Assembly: GCF_900102915.1 (NCBI RefSeq)
Contig: NZ_FNGG01000002.1
Span: 335,047-399,046, forward strand
Direction: 5' to 3'
Length of the DNA: 64,000 nt
From: Salinimicrobium catena
GTDB lineage: Bacteria; Bacteroidota; Bacteroidia; Flavobacteriales; Flavobacteriaceae
The notes beneath the pieces were generated by a model. The model did no database searches. It was not told the DNA's origin and saw only the letters and a program-made list of their open reading frames with translations. The position numbers were made by a program, and so were the translations under genes. Every line of letters starts with the position of its first letter. Positions within the stretch are counted from its first letter, which is position 1. Of this stretch, positions 1 through 8,249 are shown piece after piece.

Positions 1-791
1 GTGTATGGTCAGGAACCAGTGCCGCAGGAGCTCCTCTTTATACCAATGTTTCTAATGAAACCGGGTACTACGAAAATGGAGACTTCTATGCAGAACCACT
101 TTGCTTTGCTCTTCCGGACAAAGAAGGTGTTGATAACTACTACTTCGAGATCACATTAAGATCATCTGATGAATATGGAGAAGTAACTGAGAGAGTTATC
201 AGAACCGGATCTATAACAGATGATATTGTAAAAGCTTTCTTTGATGGTGATAACAATCTTGATTACTATCACTTTAGAGAAGGTGAAGGATGTGGAGATG
301 ATTCTGCACCGATCTTTGAAGATCCTGAGTCTGAAGCAGATTACTACAAGACTTGTGCTTATCCAATGAACGATAGCAAGTCAGTTGCTTTGACCTACCT
401 TGAAGTACAGGGTAACACTTTAAAAGCAACAGTTCTTGCGGCAGGTGTTACTCCAAACCAGCAACATGCACAACACCTTCACGGATTTGAAGATGGAACT
501 AATTCAACTTGTCCACCTATGGAAGCCGATGAAAATGGAGATGGTTGGATCAGTCTGGAAGAAGGTGCGCCTTATTACGGAGCACCCAAACTTTTCCTCG
601 ACAATGAAGATGGGTCATTCCCGGCTGCCAGTGCACAAGGTTTTTATACCTATACAAGAACTTTCGACCTAAACGGAATGAACTTACCGGCATGGGAAGA
701 TATGTCTGTAGTAGTTCACGGCGGTAATGCAGGAGGAGAATACATAGGAAACCTTCCTGTAGCTTGTGGAGAAGTTTCAAACTTAGACTAG
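1..791 (+). CDS. Surface lipoprotein paralogue, 3' part only, with EF-hand-like and CHRD/SOD-like tail
   Basis: The reading frame is open from base 3 to the stop at 789-791, so the start lies before the window. The first ~85 residues match the end of the core domain found in the next two genes (for example the NGDFYAEPLCFALPD segment and the Y-x-H-x-R-E-G-E-G-C-G end of the core). After it comes a tail of about 150 residues not present in those genes. The tail has an HAQHLHGFEDG motif near 462-497, a perfect 12-residue EF-hand-type calcium loop DENGDGWISLEE at 528-563, a VVVHGG motif near 708, and a final LPVACGE. The histidine motifs and ACGE resemble CHRD or Cu/Zn superoxide-dismutase-like folds, but this is motif similarity only. 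By analogy with its neighbours it should be an exported, surface-anchored lipoprotein; the signal peptide is not visible here. Confidence 0.75.
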   Translation, partial: VWSGTSAAGAPLYTNVSNETGYYENGDFYAEPLCFALPDKEGVDNYYFEITLRSSDEYGEVTERVIRTGSITDDIVKAFFDGDNNLDYYHFREGEGCGDDSAPIFEDPESEADYYKTCAYPMNDSKSVALTYLEVQGNTLKATVLAAGVTPNQQHAQHLHGFEDGTNSTCPPMEADENGDGWISLEEGAPYYGAPKLFLDNEDGSFPAASAQGFYTYTRTFDLNGMNLPAWEDMSVVVHGGNAGGEYIGNLPVACGEVSNLD

Positions 792-800
792 TAAAGTAAA

Positions 801-831
801 GAGGCCAAAAGGCAACTTTTGGCCTCTTTTT
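801..831 (+). terminator. Rho-independent terminator
   Basis: An 11-bp perfect stem (gaggccaaaag, 801-811, with cttttggcctc, 816-826), a gcaa loop and a following T-run. It closes the transcript of the first lipoprotein gene before the next paralogue. Confidence 0.9.
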
Positions 832-846
832 AAAAAGTGAACTAAT

Positions 847-861
847 AATTAACCATTCTAA
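847..861 (+). promoter_or_regulatory. Leader element shared by two paralogues, copy 1
   Basis: The 15-mer aattaaccattctaa sits 25 bases before the start of the gene at 887. The identical 15-mer occurs at 1902-1916, 26 bases before the paralogue at 1943. The equal distance from the start codons suggests a conserved 5' leader or translation-initiation element copied with the genes. No TAnnTTTG promoter box is visible in the same gap. Confidence 0.5.
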
Positions 862-886
862 ATATTAATCAAAAACCAATTATCTA

Positions 887-1825
887 ATGAAAACTTTTAA
901 AACCTATGTAAGCTTTTTGGCAATTTTTGCAATGCTTTTCACCTCTTGTAGCAAAGATGAAGACACTGCAGTAAACCCCGAATCTGACAAAGCCAGTCTC
1001 TCTTTCGGAGCACTGGTAGAAGACCTCACTAATGAATCTTCCAACAAACAATCTACTGATGTTATAGGAGACCTTCCTTTTTGTACCGATGATACTGCTG
1101 CTTATGTAGAGATCGTACTTATGCAGGGAGATACTGAAATAGTGGGAACCGAAGCGGAACCTTTCAGAGTTGACCTGGTAGCAGGACAATTATTCACTAA
1201 AGAAGTTTCTGAACTGGAACTAGATCCAGGAGCTTACTCTTTAGAGCACTTCGCAGTTTACAATGCAGAAGGTGCTTTGATCTGGCTAGCACCAAGAGCT
1301 GACGGTACTTTGGCTCAGTTTGTAGACAATGCACTTCCTTTGGATATCAATCTTGGAGCCGGAGTTAAGAAGTATGTAGATGTTTCTGTTATCTGCTATG
1401 ATGACCGTGACGTAAACCAATATGGTTATATGTTCTTTGAACTGGACATCAACAGAGCCTTTGAATACTGCTTCTTTGCAAACTACTGTACTCCTGAAGG
1501 ACGTCACTATCCAGCCCATTATTCTGTAGATATTTCTATAGATGGAAATGTTATCTACAGTGGAGTAGTGAATACTACCGGAACTAATGAGGACGGTGAT
1601 TTCTATGCAGACCCATTATGTTTCGCTCTTCCAGATCTTGCTGAATATGGTGATGATGAAGAGTATATTGACTATACAGTAACCCTACTAGACTGGGAAG
1701 GTGCTTATGGAGATGTTGACCAAATGGAGATCAGCGGAAGCCTGAGCAGAGCTGAAGTGATGGCGAAATTTGACGGAACCGAAGCAGTGGAATATGACCA
1801 CCTGAGATTCGGATGTGATCAATAA
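887..1825 (+). CDS. Surface lipoprotein, core domain only
   Basis: 312 residues. A lipoprotein signal peptide ends in the lipobox LFTSC (residues 17-21), followed by SKDED, which fits the acidic surface-export signal known for Flavobacteriia lipoproteins. The rest (about 55-312) is a cysteine-containing core (CTDD, VICYDDRD, CFFANYCTPEGRH, RFGCDQ) that is very close to the first ~310 residues of the next gene, with long stretches also identical at DNA level. I do not recognise a named domain. It stands second in a tandem array of three paralogues and lacks the C-terminal modules of the other two, so it shows the minimal unit. The conserved cysteines suggest disulfides in an extracellular beta-rich domain. 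Function unknown. Confidence 0.85.
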   Translation: MKTFKTYVSFLAIFAMLFTSCSKDEDTAVNPESDKASLSFGALVEDLTNESSNKQSTDVIGDLPFCTDDTAAYVEIVLMQGDTEIVGTEAEPFRVDLVAGQLFTKEVSELELDPGAYSLEHFAVYNAEGALIWLAPRADGTLAQFVDNALPLDINLGAGVKKYVDVSVICYDDRDVNQYGYMFFELDINRAFEYCFFANYCTPEGRHYPAHYSVDISIDGNVIYSGVVNTTGTNEDGDFYADPLCFALPDLAEYGDDEEYIDYTVTLLDWEGAYGDVDQMEISGSLSRAEVMAKFDGTEAVEYDHLRFGCDQ

Positions 1826-1901
1826 GATCATTGAATAAATGGAATTTCTGACGGGTGGAAAGCTATTGCTTATCCGCCTGTTGGAGCTTCCATATTATAA
1901 A

Positions 1902-1916
1902 AATTAACCATTCTAA
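1902..1916 (+). promoter_or_regulatory. Leader element shared by two paralogues, copy 2
   Basis: Second copy of aattaaccattctaa, 26 bases before the start at 1943; identical to the copy at 847-861 before the sister gene. Confidence 0.5.
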
Positions 1917-1942
1917 TAATTATTAATTAAAACTAACAGACT

Positions 1943-3607
1943 ATGAAGAAATTCAATTTTTACTTGAGTTTTCTGGCAGTTTTTGCGCTGCTCTTTACTT
2001 CATGTAGTAAAGATGAAGATTCGGGTGTAAACCCAGACTCCGAAAAGGCCACTTTGTCCTTTGGAGCAATAGTACAGGATCTGGCAAATAAATCCTCCAA
2101 TAAGCAATCTGAAATTGGAGATATGCCAGAATGTACAGACGATACCGCTGCATATGTAGAGATCGTACTTATGCAGGGAGAAGACGAAGTTGTAGGAACC
2201 ACAACTGAACCATTTAGAGTAGACCTGGTAGCAGGACAACTTTTTACAGAAGAAGTTCCAGAACTAGAGTTAACCCCCGGGACCTATTCTCTTGATCACT
2301 TCGCAGTATATAATGAAGAAGGAACATTGATCTGGTTAGCTCCAAAAGGAGGTGTGCTGGCTCAATTTGTTGACAATCCTCTGCCACTAAATATTAATCT
2401 TGGTGCAGGAGTTAAAAAATATGTAGATGTTTCTGTGATCTGTTATGATGACAGAGATGTGAACCAATATGGATATATGTTCTTTGAACTGGATATGAAT
2501 GAAGCCTTTGAATACTGCTTCTTTGCAAACTATTGTACTCCAGAAGGACGTCACTTCCCTGCTAGATATTCTGTAGACATTTCTATTGACGGAAATACTA
2601 TTTACAGTGGAGTAGAGAATACTACAGGAACTAACGAAGACGGAGATCTATTCGCTGAGCCATTGTGCTTCGCACTGCCTAATATTGAAACATATGGTGA
2701 TGAAGAGGAATACATTGACTATACCATCACCCTGTTAGATTGGGATGCTGAAGGTGCTTATGGCGATGTAGAGCAAATGGTAATAACCGGAAGCTTAAGC
2801 AGAGCTGAGATCATGGCCAATTTCGACGGAGAAGAAGCCGTAGAGTATGAGCACCTAAGATTTGGATGTGATGATGGTCAGGTACCTGAAGATTCAGATA
2901 ATGACGGTGTTATAGACTCTGAAGATGATTGTCCAAATGAAGCAGGACCAGCGTCCAATAATGGCTGTCCTGTAGAGGATCAGGATTCAGATAATGATGG
3001 AGTGGTAGATTCCATTGATGAATGTCCTGATACTGAAGCCGGAGTTGAGGTTGATGAAGTAGGATGTCCTGTAGAGGAAGGTGATGAGGATAATGACGGC
3101 GTAGTTGATTCTATTGATGAATGCCCTGGTACTGAATCAGGCGTTGAAGTCGATGAAGTAGGATGTCCAATTGAGGATGACGATGAGGATAATGACGGGG
3201 TTGTAGATTCCGTAGATCAATGTCCAAATACTCCTGAGGGGACAGAAGTTGACGAAGTGGGTTGTCCAATTCAAATAGCTGATTGTATTCCAGCTCCTGT
3301 AACAGGATGTGAAACTTCAGAAGCTACAACTCTTACAGTTGAGGATGGATTTGTAATTTCTCAGGAATTTTATGGGGATATTACAGTTCAGGTTGATGAA
3401 GCTACTGGAAATCTAACTGTAGGTGTAACTCCTGTTGCTCCCTACGAATTGACAGATCTTCAAGTGTATGTTGAGTCTGAAGCACTGATCCAGTGTTATT
3501 CAACCACTGAGCCCGAATCAGGTGTAACTGGAACAGTTGAAGGAGATTTTGGTGATGCTGCCTTTGATGTGGAAGTTACCGTCAACTATTGCGACGTTTC
3601 CAATTAA
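1943..3607 (+). CDS. Surface lipoprotein with core domain and thrombospondin type 3 repeats
   Basis: 554 residues. The lipobox LFTSC is followed by SKDED, as in the upstream paralogue. Residues ~55-312 are the same core as in the gene at 887. Residues ~315-447 hold four thrombospondin type 3-like calcium repeats of the DxDNDGVxDxxDxCP kind, spaced 93, 99 and 99 bp. The final ~105 residues (from about CIPAPVTGCETSE) form a separate domain with paired cysteines that I do not recognise. TSP3 repeats bind calcium and act as rigid spacers in outer-membrane and secreted proteins, so the C-terminal domain is probably held away from the cell. The start is chosen because the signal peptide begins there. 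Substrate or partner unknown. Confidence 0.85.
   Translation: MKKFNFYLSFLAVFALLFTSCSKDEDSGVNPDSEKATLSFGAIVQDLANKSSNKQSEIGDMPECTDDTAAYVEIVLMQGEDEVVGTTTEPFRVDLVAGQLFTEEVPELELTPGTYSLDHFAVYNEEGTLIWLAPKGGVLAQFVDNPLPLNINLGAGVKKYVDVSVICYDDRDVNQYGYMFFELDMNEAFEYCFFANYCTPEGRHFPARYSVDISIDGNTIYSGVENTTGTNEDGDLFAEPLCFALPNIETYGDEEEYIDYTITLLDWDAEGAYGDVEQMVITGSLSRAEIMANFDGEEAVEYEHLRFGCDDGQVPEDSDNDGVIDSEDDCPNEAGPASNNGCPVEDQDSDNDGVVDSIDECPDTEAGVEVDEVGCPVEEGDEDNDGVVDSIDECPGTESGVEVDEVGCPIEDDDEDNDGVVDSVDQCPNTPEGTEVDEVGCPIQIADCIPAPVTGCETSEATTLTVEDGFVISQEFYGDITVQVDEATGNLTVGVTPVAPYELTDLQVYVESEALIQCYSTTEPESGVTGTVEGDFGDAAFDVEVTVNYCDVSN
2891..3280 (+). repeat. Tandem TSP3-type coding repeats
   Basis: Four in-frame copies begin at 2891, 2984, 3083 and 3182, each encoding D-x-D-N-D-G-V-x-D-S-x-D-x-C-P followed by a CP-ending spacer. 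The second and third copies are closest (SIDECP then VEVDEVGCP). Such arrays can change copy number by recombination. Confidence 0.85.
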
Positions 3608-3630
3608 TATAGTTTTTATAAACTCCTTTG

Positions 3631-3662
3631 AAAAAAGCTGTCCTTCTGGGCAGCTTTTTTTA
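3631..3662 (+). terminator. Rho-independent terminator
   Basis: Stem gctgtcc (3637-3643) with gggcagc (3648-3654), one G-T wobble, loop ttct, extended by an A-run before and a T-run after. It ends the lipoprotein array. Confidence 0.85.
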
Positions 3663-4706
3663 TACTCATGGCCTGTCCTGAAACAAAGACCGGCTTACTT
3701 ATGAAACCACTTAAGAACAAGTGGTAAAGCGTAACCAGAAAGATTAATTTGGGCTTTAAATTAACAGTTGTATAGGAGATAGAAAAAGGTTCAAAATGAC
3801 TCATAAGCCCAAGATCCTTATTGAACATAGGGCCGGAGTACGACTTTGTTTTGATAAACAAAAACATGGTATCTTAATCTGAAATCATCTAAGCTTTGTT
3901 TAATATCCAGATGAAAGGTAACACCGGCTCAGAAAATTAAAAGTAAGATGGCTTTCTGGATGAAATAGAATATAGATCCCTTGCACCAGGAGGTATATAT
4001 TGTCATCAGAAAAAGTTGTCTCCCAACCGATCCTGGAGTATCCAATATTCAAAAAAAAGTAATCACTTTACTTATTATTCGTTAGGTGGTTAGCGACAAG
4101 AAGGTATGTGCCGGTTTTTAGCCTCAGAATTCGGGATAATGTTCTTCCAGTAGCTTAAAAGCAACCTTTACAATGTCTTCTCAAGGGATAAAAACCATTG
4201 TCACTTATTTCAAAACTATAATGTTCACTCCTTTTTAATTTACTGGTTTTTACTTGTTCTTCTTTTTAACACATTCCTTTCCAGAAAAAATTAAATCTTT
4301 TTAAAACTGTTTATTCTTCTTAACAGAAAATACTTATTGTCAGAGTGTTAAAATTTAATTAAAAAGGTTTAAAAAAATATTAATTTATATTTTTGGACCA
4401 GATTAAAGTATATAAAATCTCGTTAATCTGAAACATGAATTTTTTCAAATGATCTAAAAAATGGGCCTGTTTAAAGGATTAGCGAATTAGATTTAAAAAA
4501 GAAAGATCATTTAAAAGTTAAAGTTTACAGAATTTTTTTTTTGGCACAGTTATTACAAATGTTACAGCAGAGAATCAAATTAAGATTTTTTTATGTTTTC
4601 AGAATCTAGCTTTAACGAAAAATTGGAAATCATCAAAACCTATAATAATCATAAAAGCAATGTACTACCCAAAGGTATGTTGCTAACTAATGCAAAACAC
4701 CTACTT
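3663..4706. other. Gene-poor AT-rich stretch
   Basis: About 1.04 kb without a convincing gene. Visible elements are a small hairpin ccactt/aagtgg at 3707-3724 and a TATTTTTG box at 4388-4395 that could be a Bacteroidota -7 element for the astacin gene, although no TTG stands at the expected -33 position. The stretch from about 4250 on is strongly A/T-rich. An ORF on the - strand (3616-3867) overlaps the terminator and shows no recognisable domain, so I do not call it. Confidence 0.5.
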
Positions 4707-5756
4707 ATGAGAAAGTTGAAATTTGTTTATTTGTTGCCAGCTTTGGCTTTATTGGCGTCATGTAGTAAAGACGATCCTAATGAATTAGAAGAAGTAGACG
4801 GTACGGAGACTGCCGTAGAAATGGTTGAAACAGATGCGATGGCTGAAGTTGCTAATGCTGATGCTCCCGGAAGTGTACGTGAAATGTACTTTGGGGGTCA
4901 TAAAGTTCCTGTTGAAGAATTTAATGGGGAATATGTTTATCAGGGAGACATAATTTTACCAAATGACATGGTATCTGCAGAAGAAGTGCAGGTAGTGTAT
5001 GATAAGGGAGATTCGCCTGAGAACAAAAGTGTGGGGCGAACTTCGGCAAGATGGCCAAATAATACTGTATATTATGCCATAGACAGTAATTTAGATAATA
5101 AATCCAGGGTATACGATGCTATATCTCACTGGGAGTCAAAAACCAATATTCAATTTGTTGAGAGAACTTCGCAATCCAATTATGTCTATTTCGTGAGCGG
5201 ATCAGGTTGCTCCTCTTATATTGGAATGATTGGGGGAAAACAGAATATTACGCTTTCCAGCAGCTGCTCTACTGGAAATACTATTCATGAAATAGGTCAC
5301 GCAATAGGCCTGTGGCACGAACAAAGCAGGGTAGACAGAGAGAACTACATCACTATTAATTATGGTAATATCCAGAGTGGAAGAGAACATAATTTTTACA
5401 CATATGCCGATCAGGGATTTGATGGAGCAGAGTTCACCAGTGCTCTAGATTTTGGATCTATAATGATGTATGGTTCGTATTCCTTTTCTGCTAATGGGCA
5501 GCCTACTATTGTTAAAAAAGACGGAAGCACTTTTAACATTCAAAGAAGTGGTCTATCGTCAGGAGATGTTACTGGAATTAATAATATGTACCCTTATAGC
5601 TCGGGTGGTGAGACCGAAGAGGAAATTTATGTAAACGGGGAGACCTATTACATAAGTGGATTAACAGTGCTTCGTTATCTTGATACCTGGTATTTCAGTA
5701 CTAAATACGGATATAAACGAGTAGAATTGATCAATGATAGATGGTATTGGGTGTAA
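4707..5756 (+). CDS. Astacin-family (M12A) metalloprotease lipoprotein
   Basis: 349 residues from the ATG at 4707. An in-frame upstream ATG at 4593 would add 38 residues before an otherwise perfect signal peptide, so the internal start is preferred. The lipobox LLASC is followed by SKDDP, an export signal like that of the lipoproteins upstream. After an acidic propeptide-like stretch, residues ~112-295 form the peptidase: the zinc signature HEIGHAIGLWHEQSRVDREN with zinc ligands at H194, H198 and H204 and catalytic E195, then the Met-turn SIMMYGSYS. The last ~50 residues form a small aromatic-rich tail (YVNGETYY, WYFSTKYGYKRVE, DRWYWV) that I cannot name. It should be a surface zinc endopeptidase. 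It is monocistronic, ended by the terminator at 5782. Confidence 0.88.
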   Translation: MRKLKFVYLLPALALLASCSKDDPNELEEVDGTETAVEMVETDAMAEVANADAPGSVREMYFGGHKVPVEEFNGEYVYQGDIILPNDMVSAEEVQVVYDKGDSPENKSVGRTSARWPNNTVYYAIDSNLDNKSRVYDAISHWESKTNIQFVERTSQSNYVYFVSGSGCSSYIGMIGGKQNITLSSSCSTGNTIHEIGHAIGLWHEQSRVDRENYITINYGNIQSGREHNFYTYADQGFDGAEFTSALDFGSIMMYGSYSFSANGQPTIVKKDGSTFNIQRSGLSSGDVTGINNMYPYSSGGETEEEIYVNGETYYISGLTVLRYLDTWYFSTKYGYKRVELINDRWYWV

Positions 5757-5781
5757 GATATCCAATCAAGAATTGTAAGAT

Positions 5782-5807
5782 AACCCGGCTTTACGCCGGG
5801 TTTTTTT
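5782..5807. terminator. Terminator between convergent genes
   Basis: Stem aacccggc (5782-5789) with gccgggtt (5795-5802), loop tttac, then a T-run to 5807. It lies between the astacin gene and the end of the opposite-strand gene at 5812. The T-run favours the + strand. Confidence 0.88.
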
Positions 5808-5811
5808 ATGT

Positions 5812-7518
5812 TTAAAAACCAACGGCAGTATCATCGCCCCTGTGATCTGCACCGCCTTCAAGCCAGCCGTTGTCCAGCTTTAAGATCGCATCTACCTTTC
5901 CCAGGATCCTGGAATTTCTTTCATTTAATTCATATCCTTTTGCTCTTAGTTCTTCCAAAAGTTCAGGATCAAAAGAGTCGGGTTCAAACACGATTTCGTC
6001 AGGAAGCCACTGGTGGTGGAACCTTGCCACATTCACAGCCTGTTGCATGGTAAGGCCATATTCGGTAACGTTTAGGATTGTTTGGAGGACCGAGGTTATG
6101 ATAGTAGAGCCTCCGGGAGACCCCAGGACCATGAACAATTCTCCATCCTTCTCAACTATAGTTGGGGTCATTGAACTCAGCATTCTTTTCTGCGGTTCTA
6201 TAGCGTTTGCCTCAGCGCCAATAAGGCCGAACATGTTGGGTACTCCGGGCTTTGCACTGAAATCATCCATTTCATTGTTCAGGAAAAAACCAAGCTCTTC
6301 TGCATAAAGCTTTGAGCCGTAGGCGCCGTTAAGCGTAGTAGTAACTGATACTGCATTCCCATACTGGTCTACTATTGAATAGTGGGTTGTTTCCATACTT
6401 TCATAACCGGGTATATTTCCATGACTTATTTCTACTGAAGGAGTGGCTTTATCAAAACTGAAGGATTTCATTCTATTGTGTAAATATTCCACACTTGTGA
6501 GGAAGGAGGTGGGGATTTCCACAAAATCGGGATCTCCCAGAAAATGACTCCTGTCGGCATATGCTCTTTTTTCTGCTTCGGTTAAAACCTGAATTGATCT
6601 CAAAGAATTGTGTCCGAATTTTCTCAAGGGGTAAGGTTCGACCATCTTGAGGATCTGGGAAAGTACAATTCCGCCGCTCGAAGGCGGTGACATCGAGAGC
6701 ACAGTATAATCTTTATATTTTACAGATATCGGCTCCCGCCATTTAGCTTCATAGGCAGCCAGATCTTCTAAAGTGATAATGCTTCCATGGCTTTGGAGAA
6801 AATCTATCAGTTGCTTCGCAACCTGCCCCTCATAAAAAACCTCTTTTCCACCTTCCGCAAGAAGTTCCAGCGTATTAGCAAGCGCCGGATTTTTAATTGT
6901 ATCTCCAGATTGGTGTTGCCTTGCAAAAAGTATGGTGTCTATATTCACTTCCAGGAAAAGATCCCGGTAATGCTCGAAATTCCTCGCCTGATTATCGGAG
7001 ACCGCAAATCCCTTTTCAGCCAGTGCGATCACAGGAGCTAATAAGTCCTTCATGGGTTTGGACCCAAATTTTTCATGGGTAGCGAATATTCCTGCTACCG
7101 TTCCCGGGACACCTACGGCCAGTCCTCCCAAGCGGCTCCTTTCAGGAACAACTTCTCCATTCTCATCCAGGTACATATCCCTGTGGGCTCTTAAAGGTGC
7201 TTTTTCTCTGTAATCCAATGCGCCCGTCTCCCCATCAGCCATTCTATAGACCATAAAGCCACCTCCGCCGAGGTTTCCTGCAAAGGGATAAACTACTGCC
7301 AGGGCCATTTCTGTAGCCACCATAGCGTCAAAAGCGTTCCCGCCGGACTTCAGAACTTCTAATCCTATTTTAGAGGCTTCCTCACGGGCAGAGACCACCA
7401 TCGCGTTTTTGGCTGTTACGCCACGGCCTTCCTTAAGGTGGGTGGCCGGAAGTTCTTGAATTGTTGTTTTACAGGAGAGGTGTAGGGCGATAAAAGCCCA
7501 TAGTAGAATTCTTTTCAT
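5812..7518 (-). CDS. ggt: Gamma-glutamyltransferase
   Basis: 568 residues. It cleaves gamma-glutamyl bonds (glutathione and related peptides) and can transfer the glutamyl group. A lipoprotein signal (LHLSC) places it at the envelope rather than free in the periplasm. Family marks are the N-terminal VVSAREEASKIG and GGNAFDAMVA region, GNLGGGGFMVYR, and the autoprocessing site ETTHYS, where T377 should become the N-terminal nucleophile of the small subunit. The end has the SSMTPTIV and GSPGGSTIITSV segments and GGADHRGDDTAVG. The length matches the family. It overlaps the upstream acpH-like gene by 4 bases (ATGA), so the two are probably co-translated. Confidence 0.93.
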   Translation of the reverse strand: MKRILLWAFIALHLSCKTTIQELPATHLKEGRGVTAKNAMVVSAREEASKIGLEVLKSGGNAFDAMVATEMALAVVYPFAGNLGGGGFMVYRMADGETGALDYREKAPLRAHRDMYLDENGEVVPERSRLGGLAVGVPGTVAGIFATHEKFGSKPMKDLLAPVIALAEKGFAVSDNQARNFEHYRDLFLEVNIDTILFARQHQSGDTIKNPALANTLELLAEGGKEVFYEGQVAKQLIDFLQSHGSIITLEDLAAYEAKWREPISVKYKDYTVLSMSPPSSGGIVLSQILKMVEPYPLRKFGHNSLRSIQVLTEAEKRAYADRSHFLGDPDFVEIPTSFLTSVEYLHNRMKSFSFDKATPSVEISHGNIPGYESMETTHYSIVDQYGNAVSVTTTLNGAYGSKLYAEELGFFLNNEMDDFSAKPGVPNMFGLIGAEANAIEPQKRMLSSMTPTIVEKDGELFMVLGSPGGSTIITSVLQTILNVTEYGLTMQQAVNVARFHHQWLPDEIVFEPDSFDPELLEELRAKGYELNERNSRILGKVDAILKLDNGWLEGGADHRGDDTAVGF

Positions 7519-8102
7519 AAAAGGGATTTGATCTTTTGGTCTGAATATTCCTGCAGATCTGGAAAAAAGGTCCTGAAATCGGTTTCAAACTCAGAATAAT
7601 GTTCCTTAAGCTCTTTGACGGCTTCATCCATTTTTGATCTGCCTTTGGTGCGCCGGTTCATTTGATACAATATGCGTTTAATTCCTTCGATGCTCGCATA
7701 GCTCAACAGCCAATTGTCTTCAACCATGTAAGGGTAAAATTGCTGTACTGCACTGGGAAGTATAGAGAATCTTTTCTTCAGTAGCAGGTAAAAATCGGCT
7801 ATAAAGTCCTCCAGTGGCCGGTCGGAATAGTAGCTCCAGTTCGAAGCCAGGAAATGGTCGTAAAATATATCCACTATCACCGGACTGTAATGACTGTAAT
7901 TTTTGTAAAGTCGACCGGCACTTTTTCTAACCACAGGGTGAGCATCTGTATAAGTGTCTATTGCGCGATGCAGAAGGATGCCTTTTTGAATTCCCGGAGG
8001 ATAATCAAGATATTTCCTGCCCTTTATTGAATCGGCGATAAAATTCCCAACGGTGAGCTCCTCATCTTTTCCTGATAGATATATATGGGCAAGAAAATTC
8101 AT
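7515..8102 (-). CDS. acpH: Acyl carrier protein phosphodiesterase
   Basis: 195 residues, close to the ~193 of E. coli AcpH. This family (DUF479) removes the 4'-phosphopantetheine arm from acyl carrier protein in the cytoplasm. Visible signature parts are MNFLAHIYLS, GNFIADSIKG, the H-R-A-I-D-x-Y-T-D-x-H-P segment with metal-binding-type H and D residues, and VDIFYDHFLASNW. It is the first gene of a two-gene unit with ggt and is divergent from glmM across about 150 bases. The pairing with ggt has no obvious metabolic logic. Confidence 0.85.
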   Translation of the reverse strand: MNFLAHIYLSGKDEELTVGNFIADSIKGRKYLDYPPGIQKGILLHRAIDTYTDAHPVVRKSAGRLYKNYSHYSPVIVDIFYDHFLASNWSYYSDRPLEDFIADFYLLLKKRFSILPSAVQQFYPYMVEDNWLLSYASIEGIKRILYQMNRRTKGRSKMDEAVKELKEHYSEFETDFRTFFPDLQEYSDQKIKSLL

Positions 8103-8144
8103 GCAGACTAAGGTACTAATTTGACTGTTTAATTTTTGTTAAGT

Positions 8145-8176
8145 TTTGTTACTGCTTCAGAAGCCTTGTATATTTG
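8145..8176 (+). promoter_or_regulatory. Predicted Bacteroidota promoter for glmM
   Basis: TTTG at 8145-8148, a 20-base spacer and TATATTTG at 8169-8176, matching the -33/-7 consensus of Bacteroidota. Transcription would start near 8183, giving a leader of about 65 bases before the ATG at 8250. Confidence 0.7.
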
Positions 8177-8249
8177 TATGCCTTCGGAAGAAATCCTGTT
8201 CATAGGACGTTGTGAGCCGAAGTTAATTTCTAATACTAAACCAACTTTA

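Noticed and set aside
1849..1888. Hairpin acgggtgga/tccgcctgt after the second lipoprotein gene
   Set aside because: It needs several wobble pairs and has no T-run, so it is not called a terminator.
2891..3280. CRISPR-like regular repeat
   Set aside because: The repeats are in-frame coding TSP3 units of 93-99 bp, not direct repeats with spacers.
3616..3867. 83-residue ORF on the - strand
   Set aside because: It overlaps a strong terminator, starts far from any promoter and has no recognisable pattern.
4593..4706. Longer start for the astacin gene
   Set aside because: It would place 38 polar residues before a clear lipoprotein signal peptide.
8136..8249. Longer start for glmM
   Set aside because: It lies within the predicted promoter, and the family begins at the internal ATG (TLIKSISGIRGT).
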